Shown in pieces: positions 8,995 through 18,446 of a DNA stretch of 61,603 bases; within the stretch, counting starts at the first letter, position 1; each line of letters starts with the position of its first letter. The notes under the pieces are model-generated. The model was not told the origin of the DNA, did not search any database, and saw nothing but the letters and a program-made list of their open reading frames with translations. This DNA comes from Salinicoccus sp. YB14-2 (GTDB taxonomy: Bacteria > Bacillota > Bacilli > Staphylococcales > Salinicoccaceae), in assembly GCF_001265075.1 (NCBI RefSeq), contig NZ_LFKO01000002.1, positions 80,397 through 141,999 of the forward strand, in the 5' to 3' direction. The translations under genes and the position numbers were made by a program.

Positions 8995-9006
8995 GATGCT
9001 TTTTTT
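8981..9006 (+). terminator. trmB terminator overlapping the coding end
   Basis: Stem AAGCATCTT (8981-8989) / AAGATGCTT (8993-9001) followed by T residues. The trmB stop codon (8992-8994) lies at the loop, so the terminator is partly coding. Confidence 0.85.
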
Positions 9007-9077
9007 CTTTGCAATGTAATTATCGGTAAAGAATGATAAAATATAATGTGAAGAAATTATACGTGGAGGGGAAACTT

Positions 9078-10280
9078 TTGAGCAAGTTCAATTTCGATAA
9101 AGAAACGACCAGAGAAGGCACTTACAGTATTCAGTATGAAGGCACCGAGCCATTATTCGGACGTACGGGACTCGCGCCATTCTGGATAGCTGATATGGAT
9201 ATTGAAACACCTGAAGCCATTACAAAAGCAATGAAAAAAAGACTGGATAACGGAATTTTCGGTTATACAATTTGGAAAAACTCCAAATTTTACGGCCCCG
9301 TCAAACAGTGGTGGAAATCCCGCTTCAATGTGGATTTGACTGATGACATGATTCATTATGCGCCGTCTGTACTGTATACGGTGAGTGAGGCGGTGCGTCT
9401 TTATTCTGACAAGGGCGACGGTGTCATTTTGAATATGCCGACATACAATGCATTTTTGAAGGTTTTAAAGGGTAATGACCGTAAGGTGGTTCCATGCTCT
9501 CTAATCGAAGAGGATAATGAATATTCTTTTGATTTCGACCATTTCGAAAAATTGTGCCAGGCACCTGAAAATAAAGTGTTTGTCCATTGTAATCCGCATA
9601 ATCCTACCGGGACCGTCTGGACGAGGGAAGAACTTCAGAAGATGAAGGATATCTGTCTTCAAAATGATGTCTTTTTCATCAGTGATGAGATTCATATGGA
9701 CTTCGTAAGACCTAAAGAGGAGTTTGTATCCATGGCTGAGCTGATGGATGACGGCGACCCGATCATTGTAACCACGGGCCTCGGAAAGACTTTTAACCTG
9801 GCAAGTATACCGCATTCATATTTCATAACTAAAAATAAAGAACTGAAAAATAAAATCATCTATGAGTATGATCACCGCTATAACGTAGGTACGGCAAACA
9901 GCCTGGTTCTGTCGGCGATTGAAGCCGCCTATACGGACTGCGGCGAGTGGGTGGATGAGCTGAACAATCATCTGGAAGGTAACTTTGATTATATCGAAGC
10001 GTATATCAATGAACATCTGTCCGACTATCTGTCATTCAAAAAACCACAATCGACCTATTTAGCATGGATCAGCTTTGAGAAATGCGGAATTGAAGATGCC
10101 GAGATGCATAAAGCACTTGTAGATGTAGGAGGCATAGCTGTGTCGCCGGGTCATATTTACGATGTTTCTGACAACGGACGTTTCCGGATGAATGTGGCTT
10201 CCAGCAGGATGCGTATAGAGTCTGGCATGGAACGCATTCATAAAACGATTGAAAAGCTGAAAGAAGACGGAAAGATATAA
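9078..10280 (+). CDS. PatB/MalY-family PLP-dependent C-S lyase / aminotransferase
   Basis: A 400-residue fold-type I PLP protein of the MalY/PatB family. Visible features are the N-terminal WIADMDIETP, the NPHNPTGTVW segment, the aspartate in FISDEIHMDF and the lysine in TTGLGKTFNLA. Family members cleave cystathionine-type C-S bonds; the exact substrate cannot be read here. The TTG at 9078 is chosen because GTGGAGGGG (9063-9071) is a strong RBS at the right spacing; an upstream ATG at 9033 has none. It stands alone between the trmB terminator and a convergent PepSY gene. Confidence 0.8.
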   Translation: MSKFNFDKETTREGTYSIQYEGTEPLFGRTGLAPFWIADMDIETPEAITKAMKKRLDNGIFGYTIWKNSKFYGPVKQWWKSRFNVDLTDDMIHYAPSVLYTVSEAVRLYSDKGDGVILNMPTYNAFLKVLKGNDRKVVPCSLIEEDNEYSFDFDHFEKLCQAPENKVFVHCNPHNPTGTVWTREELQKMKDICLQNDVFFISDEIHMDFVRPKEEFVSMAELMDDGDPIIVTTGLGKTFNLASIPHSYFITKNKELKNKIIYEYDHRYNVGTANSLVLSAIEAAYTDCGEWVDELNNHLEGNFDYIEAYINEHLSDYLSFKKPQSTYLAWISFEKCGIEDAEMHKALVDVGGIAVSPGHIYDVSDNGRFRMNVASSRMRIESGMERIHKTIEKLKEDGKI

Positions 10281-10284
10281 AAGG

Positions 10285-10319
10285 GTAAAAAAACAGGAGA
10301 TTACTGATTAGTAATCTCC
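10285..10319 (-). terminator. Terminator of the PepSY gene (minus strand)
   Basis: Perfect 10-bp stem GGAGATTACT (10296-10305) / AGTAATCTCC (10310-10319), followed on the minus strand by a run of T. The PepSY stop codon lies inside the stem. It may also slow transcription arriving from the C-S lyase gene. Confidence 0.85.
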
Positions 10320-10597
10320 ATGATTTCACCTGTATAAGCATCAGCCATAAATTGGTATTTTGAAACATCTTCACCTTCACCAACATGAACGACGCCATTG
10401 ATCACTTTGGATTTCATTCCAAGGAAGTTTCTTTCGTCCGTCTGATAATCCAGAGAAATGAATGAAACATCATCGAATTGTAAATGTAAACCGTCAATCA
10501 CTTTTTGAGCATCTACCGTCCGGTAAAGGAAAAACCAGATTAATGCCGGGACAGAAGCGATCACTGTAAATAATAAAAATATTCTGCGCTTTGACAT
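10301..10597 (-). CDS. Small membrane-anchored PepSY-like protein
   Basis: A 98-residue protein with one N-terminal membrane segment (residues 5-23) and an extracellular part. The ending YQFMADAYTGEIMEIT resembles PepSY domains, which are often peptidase inhibitors or sensors. A good RBS (AAGGAGG) precedes the ATG. It is divergent from the M42 peptidase gene and convergent with the C-S lyase. A partner is not evident, and the domain call is tentative because of the short length. Confidence 0.65.
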   Translation of the reverse strand: MSKRRIFLLFTVIASVPALIWFFLYRTVDAQKVIDGLHLQFDDVSFISLDYQTDERNFLGMKSKVINGVVHVGEGEDVSKYQFMADAYTGEIMEITNQ

Positions 10598-10664
10598 AAA
10601 ACTACCTCCTTAAATGTAGTTTACCATATGAAATAAATGAAAATCATCTTAAAGGGGAATTATC

Positions 10665-11744
10665 ATGAATTTATCACAAAAAACTTTGGATAGAATGAAA
10701 ACATTAACTGAATTGCATGGAGCACCTGGTTTTGAAAATCTTGTCAGGGAGTATTTGAGAAAAGAGCTGGAACCACTTTCTGACGAAATCATCACCGATG
10801 GCCTGGGCGGTATTTTTGCCGTTAAGAAAAGCGGTAAGAAAAATGCGCCAAAAGTTATGATTGCAGCGCATATGGATGAAGTGGGCTTCATGGTGACAGA
10901 ACTTAAAAAGAACGGTCTGATAAAATTTGTGCCGCTCGGTGGATGGTCGAGCGATGTTTTATTAAGCCAGAAATTAAAATTACGCACGAGCGGCGATAAA
11001 GAGATTACAGGTATCGTCGGCAGCGTACCGATCCATTTCCGTAAAGGCGGAAAGGATAAAAAGACAGAAATCAAAGATATGCTTTTTGACGTCGGGGCCG
11101 ACAGTGACGATGAACTGAGGAAGATGGGCATCGAAGTCGGTGATTCAATCGTTCCCGATGTTCAGTTTGAAGTAATGGAAAATGACAATAAACTCCTTGC
11201 AAAAGCATGGGATAACAGATACGGCTGTCTGATAGCGATAGAAGTTCTGGAAACATTGAAAGATATAGACCTGGATTGTGATCTGTACGTGGGGGCGAAC
11301 GTCCAGGAAGAAGTCGGATTAAGAGGCGCCAAAGTGAGCAGTAACCTGGTCAAACCCGATGTAGCATTTATTGTGGACTGTTCCCCTGCAAACGATATGA
11401 TGGGCAAAAAGGATGATACAGGAAAAATCGGTGAAGGCACGTTACTTCGCATAATGGACCGTACGATGATATTATCCAAACCGATGAGAGAGTATATGAT
11501 TGATATCGCAGAGAAGAATAATATAAAATATCAATACTACACTTCACCCGGCGGTACGGATGCAGGCAGTATACATGTTTCCAATGAGGGTGTCATTTCG
11601 GGAGTTGTCGGAATTTGTGCACGGTATATCCATACTTCACATTCAATTATCGACTATAATGATTATATAGAAGCACATAAGTTTCTTTCGCAACTGGTAC
11701 AAAATGTAGATTCTGATGTCGTTAAAACCTTAAAAGGTCAATGA
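10665..11744 (+). CDS. ytoP: M42-family aminopeptidase (YtoP type)
   Basis: A 359-residue dinuclear metallopeptidase of family M42 (glutamyl aminopeptidase/endoglucanase M group). Visible metal and catalytic motifs are AAHMDEVGF, KAWDNRYG and VQEEVGLRGA. M42 peptidases trim peptides in the cytosol. The RBS is AAAGGGGAA. It is the first gene of a run reaching murC or ytxH, and its stop codon overlaps a possible ATG of the next gene. B. subtilis ytoP occupies the same neighbourhood. Confidence 0.85.
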   Translation: MNLSQKTLDRMKTLTELHGAPGFENLVREYLRKELEPLSDEIITDGLGGIFAVKKSGKKNAPKVMIAAHMDEVGFMVTELKKNGLIKFVPLGGWSSDVLLSQKLKLRTSGDKEITGIVGSVPIHFRKGGKDKKTEIKDMLFDVGADSDDELRKMGIEVGDSIVPDVQFEVMENDNKLLAKAWDNRYGCLIAIEVLETLKDIDLDCDLYVGANVQEEVGLRGAKVSSNLVKPDVAFIVDCSPANDMMGKKDDTGKIGEGTLLRIMDRTMILSKPMREYMIDIAEKNNIKYQYYTSPGGTDAGSIHVSNEGVISGVVGICARYIHTSHSIIDYNDYIEAHKFLSQLVQNVDSDVVKTLKGQ

Positions 11745-11758
11745 GCGGGCGGGGTAAA

Positions 11759-12745
11759 ATGATGAGAAAATTATTAAGACGCTGGTTCATCGACGGAATG
11801 AGTTTTATGGCTTTAGGGTTGTTTTCTTCATTGATCATCGGTCTGATCATGGACACTATAGGGACTTATATTCCGTTTTTGTCATTTATGACTGAAATCG
11901 GTGCGGTTGCCATGGCGCTGACCGGCGCGGCAATCGGTGCAGCCATCAGCTATGGTTTGAAAGCACCGCCGCTTGTTGTTTTTTCAACGGTTGTCGTCAG
12001 TTATGCCGCTTACGAATTTGGCGGTGCGGCCGGCAGCTTTATCGCGAGTATCGCAGCGGTTGAAATCAGCCGGCTGTACAGCGGGAAAACAAAGATAGAT
12101 ATTATAGTCACCCCGCTTCTAACAATTACTGCAGCATATGGAGTCGCACAGTTTGTCGGACCTTGGATTGGTGACTTCATGACAAGTGTCGGGGGCTTCA
12201 TCGTCTTTGCAACTGAACAGCAGCCGTTTGTCATGGGAATACTGGTTGCCGTTGTTTTTGGACTGATGTTGACTGCGCCGTTATCCAGTGCAGCACTTGC
12301 CCTGATGCTTGAGATCAGTGGTCTGGCAGCAGGCGCTGCAGTAATCGGCTGCTGCTGCCATATGGTGGGTTTTGCCGTTCAGGGTTACAGGGACAATGGA
12401 ATATCCGGACTGATATCACTTGGAATCGGAACTTCAATGCTGCAGGTGTCGAATGTATTTTTAAATCCATTTATCATTGTGCCGCCTACGCTAGCAAGTG
12501 CCATCATTGCACCGATAATGACCGTATTTTTTCCAATGGAAAACAATGCGGCAGGGGCAGGTATGGGAACCAGCGGTTTTGTCGGCCAGATAATGGCGAT
12601 AGAAACGATGGGGATGTCAGCTCAGGTCATTGTACTGATTCTTGTATTCCATATCGTTTTACCAGCCTTGGTCACATATTTGATCTATATTCTGATGAGA
12701 CAGCTTGGAATGATCAAGGAAGGTGACCAGGCTTTACAGCATTAA
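11759..12745 (+). CDS. PTS EIIC-like membrane protein (PTS_EIIC_2 family)
   Basis: About 328 residues with roughly 8-10 hydrophobic segments, matching the PTS_EIIC_2 type of membrane protein. No IIA or IIB partner is encoded nearby, so sugar transport by a normal phosphotransferase route is doubtful. A triple cysteine (IGCCCHMVG) sits in a membrane-proximal loop. The start at 11759 is chosen for the GGGCGGGG motif ahead; an ATG at 11741 overlapping the ytoP stop is possible. A thioredoxin-like ytpP gene, found between ytoP and ytpQ in B. subtilis, is not seen here. Confidence 0.7.
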   Translation: MMRKLLRRWFIDGMSFMALGLFSSLIIGLIMDTIGTYIPFLSFMTEIGAVAMALTGAAIGAAISYGLKAPPLVVFSTVVVSYAAYEFGGAAGSFIASIAAVEISRLYSGKTKIDIIVTPLLTITAAYGVAQFVGPWIGDFMTSVGGFIVFATEQQPFVMGILVAVVFGLMLTAPLSSAALALMLEISGLAAGAAVIGCCCHMVGFAVQGYRDNGISGLISLGIGTSMLQVSNVFLNPFIIVPPTLASAIIAPIMTVFFPMENNAAGAGMGTSGFVGQIMAIETMGMSAQVIVLILVFHIVLPALVTYLIYILMRQLGMIKEGDQALQH

Positions 12746-12774
12746 AATAAGTAGAAATTATTGGAGGCATTCTG

Positions 12775-13581
12775 ATGAATGTTTTTAAACTGAAAGATTT
12801 AATATTAGAAAAACTAAATGCAAAACGTGATGATTTTGATTTTAAATTCAACAGGAAAGATGAAGAACTCAGAATCGAACGTAAAGACAATAGAAAAGGT
12901 GTTGATATAGAGCTCGCCAAAGCGGCTCAAAAAGCTAAAAATGATGATAAGTTCGTGGACGAGATCATCTACTATATCAATGAAACTTTAACCCGCATGG
13001 AAGATGAGTCGGTCAATCTGGATCAATCCATGGTCTATCCGGTTGTCAGATCGACCAGTTTCTATGAAGAAACAAAAAGCGGCTTGAAATTCATCATGGA
13101 TGATCATACGAATGAAACAAGAGTCTACTATGCAATGGACTTTAAAAACAGCTATCGTCTGATTGATGAAAAACTGGCTGAATCTTTCGGCATGAGCCAC
13201 GAAGATATTAGAGTGCTGGCATATAACAACCTGAACAATTTGAAAATAGATTATAAAAAACAGACTGTGCAGGAAAATGACTTTTATTTTGTCAATCATA
13301 ATGATGGCTACGACGCGTCCAGAATCCTTAATGAACAGTTTTTAAATGATATGCATGAAATATGTGAAGGCGAGATGATGGTCGGACTTCCGCACCAGGA
13401 TGTACTGATAATCGCTGATGTCAAAAATGAAGTGGGTTATGATATTATGGCCCAGATGATGATGCAGTACTTTGCAGAAGGATTGACGCCGATCACTTCG
13501 TTATCATTCTCATACAGAGATAAAAGATTACAGCCGGTCTTCATACTCGGCAAACAAAAGAATTCAAAAAGAGGGAATTAA
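12775..13581 (+). CDS. ytpQ: DUF1444 protein (YtpQ)
   Basis: A 268-residue cytosolic protein matching the DUF1444 family, function unknown. The conserved N-terminal MNVFKLKDLILEKL and a central MVGLPHQDVLIIADV segment fit the family. The RBS TTGGAGGC is strong. It is followed without a gap by ytpR, the order found in Bacillus and Staphylococcus. Confidence 0.85.
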   Translation: MNVFKLKDLILEKLNAKRDDFDFKFNRKDEELRIERKDNRKGVDIELAKAAQKAKNDDKFVDEIIYYINETLTRMEDESVNLDQSMVYPVVRSTSFYEETKSGLKFIMDDHTNETRVYYAMDFKNSYRLIDEKLAESFGMSHEDIRVLAYNNLNNLKIDYKKQTVQENDFYFVNHNDGYDASRILNEQFLNDMHEICEGEMMVGLPHQDVLIIADVKNEVGYDIMAQMMMQYFAEGLTPITSLSFSYRDKRLQPVFILGKQKNSKRGN

Positions 13582-14175
13582 ATGAAACTGACTTATAATA
13601 AAGCCCATGTTGGCGATGTATTACTGGTATCTTTAAAAAGTGCGAAATCACCGTCCTATACACACTATGATGGTGTGACGGTCATCAAAGAAAATGATGA
13701 AATAGTCGGCATGAATATCTTCAATGCTTCAGACAAATTTGAACTTGAGAAAGATCAGGTCAATGTCACTCCGGCTGAAACACATGTCAATAAGATCAAT
13801 GAAGTTTTATCTTCGGTTGACGAAGCGCAGATTGAAGCGGATCTGGCACCAAAATTCGTAGTGGGATACGTTACTGAAAAATCACAGCATCCTGATGCAG
13901 ACAAGCTCAATGTCTGCCAGGTGGATGTCGGGGATGACAACTTGAAAATTGTCTGCGGCGCACCGAATGTCGACTCCGGTCAAAAAGTGGTCGTGGCGAA
14001 AGTCGGCGCATGGATGCCGGACGGCATGTATATTAAGCCGTCAAAGCTGAGAGGCGTTGAGTCAAATGGTATGATCTGTTCTAAAAAAGAATTGAATCTG
14101 GAAGATGATGGGATTGACGGAATATATGTATTAAGTGGTGACTATGAAGTCGGTCAGTCATTTGCAGTGAATTAA
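13582..14175 (+). CDS. ytpR: YtpR-family tRNA-binding domain protein
   Basis: A 197-residue protein with an N-terminal DUF4479-type domain (residues 1-85) and a C-terminal OB-fold tRNA-binding domain like that of the phenylalanyl-tRNA synthetase beta chain. The OB part spans about residues 90-197 and includes [15 protein letters not shown] and [13 protein letters not shown]. Its cellular role is unknown. It starts directly after the ytpQ stop with the RBS GAGGG inside ytpQ, so the two are co-translated. Confidence 0.88.
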   Translation: MKLTYNKAHVGDVLLVSLKSAKSPSYTHYDGVTVIKENDEIVGMNIFNASDKFELEKDQVNVTPAETHVNKINEVLSSVDEAQIEADLAPKFVVGYVTEKSQHPDADKLNVCQVDVGDDNLKIVCGAPNVDSGQKVVVAKVGAWMPDGMYIKPSKLRGVESNGMICSKKELNLEDDGIDGIYVLSGDYEVGQSFAVN

Positions 14176-14185
14176 GGGTGAGATT

Positions 14186-15874
14186 ATGGCTAGATCAAGG
14201 AAAAGAAGAGAATTTAAACCTGTGGATGCAGAAGAAAACCTGACGGAAGAGCGCTTTAGATTTCCGCTTGATATAGATGATGATATAAAAAAACAACCTG
14301 CTGAGAAACGGAAGAATGATAGTACCGGCTTTGTCAGAAGAGACAGAAGACATGAGCATCATCAATCGACGAACTTGCCGGATACAAGTAAGTCAAGCTT
14401 TATATTGAAAAAGGCGAGGGAAATTCCATCGCCTGTTCATGGTTTGAAAAAGTATGATCTTGAAAATAAGGAAGCCCCGGAAGCTGAATCATCCGAAAGT
14501 TCAGAAGGAACGAATTATGATGACATACAGTCAGTCATCATCCGCGATATTGTAAAAAAAAGAAATCGCAAAAAACATCGTGATAATATCAGAAAAGAAG
14601 CAGCGATGAATAGAAGGAAAGAGGAAGCCGAATCCAGAAGTTCTCAAAATTTAAAATCAGCCATCAAACCTCTGACAAAAAAGAAAAAGTCATTGAAGGA
14701 AGATAAAGTTCCGACACACACGATGGGGACGCCTGTTAAAATGAAATCCGCATCAGTTGAAAAGCGTTATGGGCCGACGCTCAGTCTGCCATCGCTTGAT
14801 ATGCTCGGTAAAATGCAGGCATCAGACTATGCGTCTGAAGAAAAAGAACTCAGCGAGGCGATTGTTCAGGCTTTCAATGCAAATGGAGTGCCGGCGAGTG
14901 TCAATGAGTATAAGTCAAATGGCATCATCGGTACTCATGAACTAAAATTAAACCGTAATTTCCGGATCAGTAATATTTCGAAACTTAAATCACACATTTT
15001 ACCATATTTACCAGTGGAAGAAATGCGTGTCGTTGCACCCATAATCGGGACGAGTCATATCGGGGTCGAAATCCCGCTCAGGGAGCCCAGGCCGATTTAT
15101 TTCAGTACTTTATTTCAAAAGAGCAGTTTGAAATTGAGAAAAAATGATTATAAATTCATGCTGGGTAAAATTGTGGATGATCAGATTTTCAGCTATGAAC
15201 TTCCGAAAGCAGGTCATTTACTGGTTTACGGCGGGAAAAATGATGAAGCGGCACACTTGATTGATAACTTCATCATATCAATGCTGATGAACCATACTTC
15301 ACATGATTTGAAGTTCAAATTTGTTACAAGCAATGACATGTACGATGGTTATAAACGGTTGAATTATCTATTTTCTGAACATGATACGATTAAGTCAACC
15401 GACGCTTTGGATGATATATTACAGGAAGTGAATTCCAGATCAAATCAATTCAGACGTGCACATGTACGGAATATATCCAGTTTCAATCAGCGTGTCAACC
15501 ATGCAAATAAAAAAAGTGTTATAGTAGTTGTTATTGATGATTTCAGCGAGCTTATTCAGAGTAATAATCATGAGGCGATCAATGCTGTCGTGCAAATTCT
15601 GAAAAAAGGCAAGCCGCTTGGCATCCATCTGCTGATCAGACACGGTGATCCGGCAGCTAAAATAGGCTATGAACTGTTGCAGTTGCTTCAGACTAAAATC
15701 TCCTTTAAAGATGACAGAAACCAAGTGATCAAAGGATCGGATAATTTAATGTCAGGTAATGACATGCTGGTTCAGATTCCAACTTCTAATAAACCCCTCA
15801 GAGTTAACAGAGGAGAAATAGATAAAGAAACCAAGGATAAAATTTTAAAGTTCTTACGTGAGCAACAACCTTAA
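14186..15874 (+). CDS. Degenerate FtsK/SpoIIIE/SftA-type protein lacking Walker A
   Basis: 562 residues. Residues 1-190 are highly charged and likely disordered, with no membrane segments, as in soluble SftA. Residues about 215-555 align with the alpha and beta motor domains of SpoIIIE/Fts[38 protein letters not shown] and NKPLRVNRG. The catalytic features are lost. The Walker A region, LLVAGATGSGKS in SpoIIIE, reads [12 protein letters not shown] (345-356). Walker B has D451-D452 instead of D-E. The ATQRPS segment reads RHGDPA. The protein stops after the beta domain, so the DNA-reading gamma winged helix is missing. ftsK/sftA normally precedes murC, so this is the orthologous locus. The frame is open and the sequence is not random, so it looks like a retained pseudo-translocase rather than a pseudogene. 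DNA pumping by this protein is unlikely. Confidence 0.8.
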   Translation: MARSRKRREFKPVDAEENLTEERFRFPLDIDDDIKKQPAEKRKNDSTGFVRRDRRHEHHQSTNLPDTSKSSFILKKAREIPSPVHGLKKYDLENKEAPEAESSESSEGTNYDDIQSVIIRDIVKKRNRKKHRDNIRKEAAMNRRKEEAESRSSQNLKSAIKPLTKKKKSLKEDKVPTHTMGTPVKMKSASVEKRYGPTLSLPSLDMLGKMQASDYASEEKELSEAIVQAFNANGVPASVNEYKSNGIIGTHELKLNRNFRISNISKLKSHILPYLPVEEMRVVAPIIGTSHIGVEIPLREPRPIYFSTLFQKSSLKLRKNDYKFMLGKIVDDQIFSYELPKAGHLLVYGGKNDEAAHLIDNFIISMLMNHTSHDLKFKFVTSNDMYDGYKRLNYLFSEHDTIKSTDALDDILQEVNSRSNQFRRAHVRNISSFNQRVNHANKKSVIVVVIDDFSELIQSNNHEAINAVVQILKKGKPLGIHLLIRHGDPAAKIGYELLQLLQTKISFKDDRNQVIKGSDNLMSGNDMLVQIPTSNKPLRVNRGEIDKETKDKILKFLREQQP

Positions 15875-17198
15875 TATATTGAGAAAGTTTGGTGTCCCTG
15901 TGGAAAAATTTCATTTTATTGGTATAAAAGGTGCAGGCATGAGTGCACTTGCTCAAGTACTGCATGACCTGGGTCATGTCGTTCGGGGCTCTGACATTGA
16001 TAAGGAAGTTTTTACAGAATTTCAATTGAGAGATAAAGGAATAGATATTCTGACTTTCGATGAGAGAAATGTCGAAGAGGGCTATACTTATATTGCTGGA
16101 AATGCATTTAATGATGATCATGTCGAGATTAAGAAAGCGATGGAGGGCAACTTTAAAGTGATAAGGTACCATAAATTCCTGGCTGAATTTATGAGTCGCT
16201 TCACTTCTATAGCAGTCACCGGCGCCCACGGTAAAACTTCAACGACCGGACTGCTCAGCCATGTGATGAATGGTGATGTTGAAACCACCTTCTTAATCGG
16301 TGACGGGACAGGGTTCGGTCTGAAGAGCAGCGATTATTTCACATTTGAATCCTGTGAATATAAAAGACATTTCCTAAGCTATCATCCGGACTATGCGATC
16401 ATCACAAACATTGATTTCGATCATCCTGACTACTTTAAGGATCTGGATGACGTCATCGATGCTTTCAATGAAATGGCATCTCAAGTTAAAAAAGCCGTCA
16501 TCGCATTCGGCGGAGATGAGAATACCAATAAGATCAAAGTGGATGTGCCTCTTTACACATACGGTATTGAAGGTAACTTTGATGTCACTGCATCCAATAT
16601 AAGAACGAGTGAAAAAGGTACAGAATTCGAAGTGACGATTGGCGAGGACTATAAAGAGACATTCGTGATTCCCATGTACGGAGATCATCATGTGCTAAAT
16701 TCATTATCGGTCATTGCAGTCTGTTATCTGGAATCATTGAATATGAATAACATTAAAGAAGCATTTCTTACATTCGGGGGCGTGAAGCGCCGTTTCAGCG
16801 AGACATATATCAATGATATGGTTCTTGTTGATGACTACGCCCACCATCCGAAGGAAATCAAAGCGACGCTTGAAACAGCACGAAAAAAATATCCGGGCAG
16901 AGAAATAGTGTCAGTCTTCCAGCCGCATACTTTTTCACGGACGGAAAAGTTTTTAAATGAATTTGCCGAAGCGCTGAACGAATCTGATAAAACATATATC
17001 GTAGATATATTTGGTTCTGCAAGAGAGTCGGCAGGCAACTTGTCCAGTGCGGATTTGAGTGATTTGATACCCGGTGCCACCGTCTTGAATGATGACGATT
17101 TGGAATTATTGAACAACCATGAAAATGCTGTAATTATATTTATGGGTGCTGGAGATATTCAAAAATATGAAAAAAGATTTACAGAATTATTATCATAA
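15858..17198 (+). CDS. murC: UDP-N-acetylmuramate--L-alanine ligase
   Basis: Mur ligase that adds L-alanine to UDP-MurNAc. The UDP-binding loop [14 protein letters not shown], the ATP P-loop [11 protein letters not shown] and the late [10 protein letters not shown] and FQPHTFSRT segments are intact. The length is 446 aa from the GTG at 15858, which overlaps the FtsK-like gene by 17 bases. A GTG at 15900, starting [11 protein letters not shown], gives 432 aa and fits S. aureus MurC (437 aa, starting MTHYHFVGIKG) at least as well. Neither start has a strong RBS, so the start is uncertain while the product is not. Confidence 0.93.
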   Translation: MSNNLNILRKFGVPVEKFHFIGIKGAGMSALAQVLHDLGHVVRGSDIDKEVFTEFQLRDKGIDILTFDERNVEEGYTYIAGNAFNDDHVEIKKAMEGNFKVIRYHKFLAEFMSRFTSIAVTGAHGKTSTTGLLSHVMNGDVETTFLIGDGTGFGLKSSDYFTFESCEYKRHFLSYHPDYAIITNIDFDHPDYFKDLDDVIDAFNEMASQVKKAVIAFGGDENTNKIKVDVPLYTYGIEGNFDVTASNIRTSEKGTEFEVTIGEDYKETFVIPMYGDHHVLNSLSVIAVCYLESLNMNNIKEAFLTFGGVKRRFSETYINDMVLVDDYAHHPKEIKATLETARKKYPGREIVSVFQPHTFSRTEKFLNEFAEALNESDKTYIVDIFGSARESAGNLSSADLSDLIPGATVLNDDDLELLNNHENAVIIFMGAGDIQKYEKRFTELLS

Positions 17199-17212
17199 TT
17201 TGCAATAAATAT

Positions 17213-17237
17213 GTTTACTAATGGCCGAATTGGGCTA
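17213..17237 (+). promoter_or_regulatory. Sigma-B promoter of ytxGH
   Basis: GTTTAC (17213-17218), 13-bp spacer, GGGCTA (17232-17237). It is about 50 bases before the ytxG start. The B. subtilis ytxGHJ operon is a known sigma-B target, which supports the call. Confidence 0.8.
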
Positions 17238-17288
17238 TTCTAAGTAATGAATAAAAAAATTGTCTAAAGAAGATGGAGGCGTTTGATT

Positions 17289-17816
17289 ATGGATTGGCAA
17301 CTTATATTGGCTATTGCTGCAGGTATAGCGGCAATTGCTTTATTGATTGTTGCAATTGCAGTTGCTTATGTATTATTACCTGTTAAAAAGAATTTAGATC
17401 ATATTGCAAAAACACTGGATGGTGTAGAAGGTCAAATTCAAGGTATCACAAGAGAATCTACAGATTTACTTCATAAAGCAAACCGCTTAACTGAAGATGT
17501 TCAGGGTAAATCACAAAAACTGAATTCAGTTGTAGATGCAATTCAAGGTATGGGTGATTCAGTCAGCAATCTGAACAGTTCAGTGGACAGAGTGACAAAC
17601 TCTATCACTCATAATATTTCACAAAATGAAGATAAGATTTCACAAGTTGTTCAATGGTCCAATGTTGCAATGGAAGTTGCAGACAAATGGCAGATGAGAC
17701 AACGACGCAACAAAGCTTACAACACGAATACACAGGAATCAGATAATGATGAAAATCTGCCGGTGGCAGTAAATTCCCCTGCAACGGGAAATGACAATAC
17801 CGGAGAGAATCGTTAA
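17289..17816 (+). CDS. ytxG: DUF948 membrane-anchored protein (YtxG)
   Basis: 175 residues: one N-terminal membrane helix (about 5-33), a helical region with heptad character (40-120), and a hydrophilic tail. This is the DUF948/YtxG general stress family of unknown mechanism. The ATG at 17289 is chosen because GGAGG (17275-17279) is well spaced; a TTG at 17283 is too close. It is followed by ytxH after 41 bases, and both are probably made from the sigma-B promoter upstream. Confidence 0.85.
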   Translation: MDWQLILAIAAGIAAIALLIVAIAVAYVLLPVKKNLDHIAKTLDGVEGQIQGITRESTDLLHKANRLTEDVQGKSQKLNSVVDAIQGMGDSVSNLNSSVDRVTNSITHNISQNEDKISQVVQWSNVAMEVADKWQMRQRRNKAYNTNTQESDNDENLPVAVNSPATGNDNTGENR

Positions 17817-17857
17817 CAGTCATTATTCAATAATTGAAAAGGAGGTCTTTATAAATT

Positions 17858-18340
17858 ATGGAAACTTATAATAGAGATCGCCATTTACACGGTGTAGAAG
17901 AATATGAACAGCAAATCCACAGCACTACAGGCCGTGATTTCACAATCGGCCTTGTTCTCGGACTTGCTGCAGGTACAATCGGCGGATTGCTCCTTGCACC
18001 AAAATCTGGTGATGCATTAAGGGATGACATCTCTGATACAACGAACAAATTCACACAGACTTTCAACTCGAAAGAGAACGGCGGCTTCGACAGCGAATCA
18101 CTTAAAGCGAAAGCGGAACAGAAAACTGAAGAGTTACGTTCCAAAATTGAAGCTAAAAAAGACGAAGCCGTGACAAAGAAAAGTGAATTAGAAGAAAAAC
18201 AACGTATCAAAAATATGGACGAAGAGCAGGTTCAGGCTCAAAAGAGAGCGATACAGGATGATGTAGCCGATGAAGGTGCTGATGACCCGAGAACGGTCGA
18301 CATGTCCAAGTATGCTGAAGAAGATAAAGACAATAAATAA
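17858..18340 (+). CDS. ytxH: YtxH-domain general stress protein
   Basis: 160 residues. A glycine-rich membrane segment (DFTIGLVLGLAAGTIGGLLL, about 26-46) is followed directly by APKSGDALRDD, the YtxH-domain signature, then a charged helical region rich in K and E. Strong RBS (AAAGGAGG). Function unknown; B. subtilis ytxH is induced by general stress. A strong terminator follows. The ytxJ and aroA genes that lie between ytxH and ccpA in B. subtilis are absent. Confidence 0.85.
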   Translation: METYNRDRHLHGVEEYEQQIHSTTGRDFTIGLVLGLAAGTIGGLLLAPKSGDALRDDISDTTNKFTQTFNSKENGGFDSESLKAKAEQKTEELRSKIEAKKDEAVTKKSELEEKQRIKNMDEEQVQAQKRAIQDDVADEGADDPRTVDMSKYAEEDKDNK

Positions 18341-18344
18341 CTTC

Positions 18345-18380
18345 AATTAACCACATGTTATTCATGTGGTTAATTTTTTT
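18345..18380 (+). terminator. Terminator of ytxGH
   Basis: Perfect 13-bp stem AATTAACCACATG (18345-18357) / CATGTGGTTAATT (18363-18375) followed by T residues. Confidence 0.92.
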
Positions 18381-18446
18381 ATGTGATTATTACAACAATC
18401 AGTATAATTAAGATGCAATCACTGTTATATTCATGTTATTATTAAA

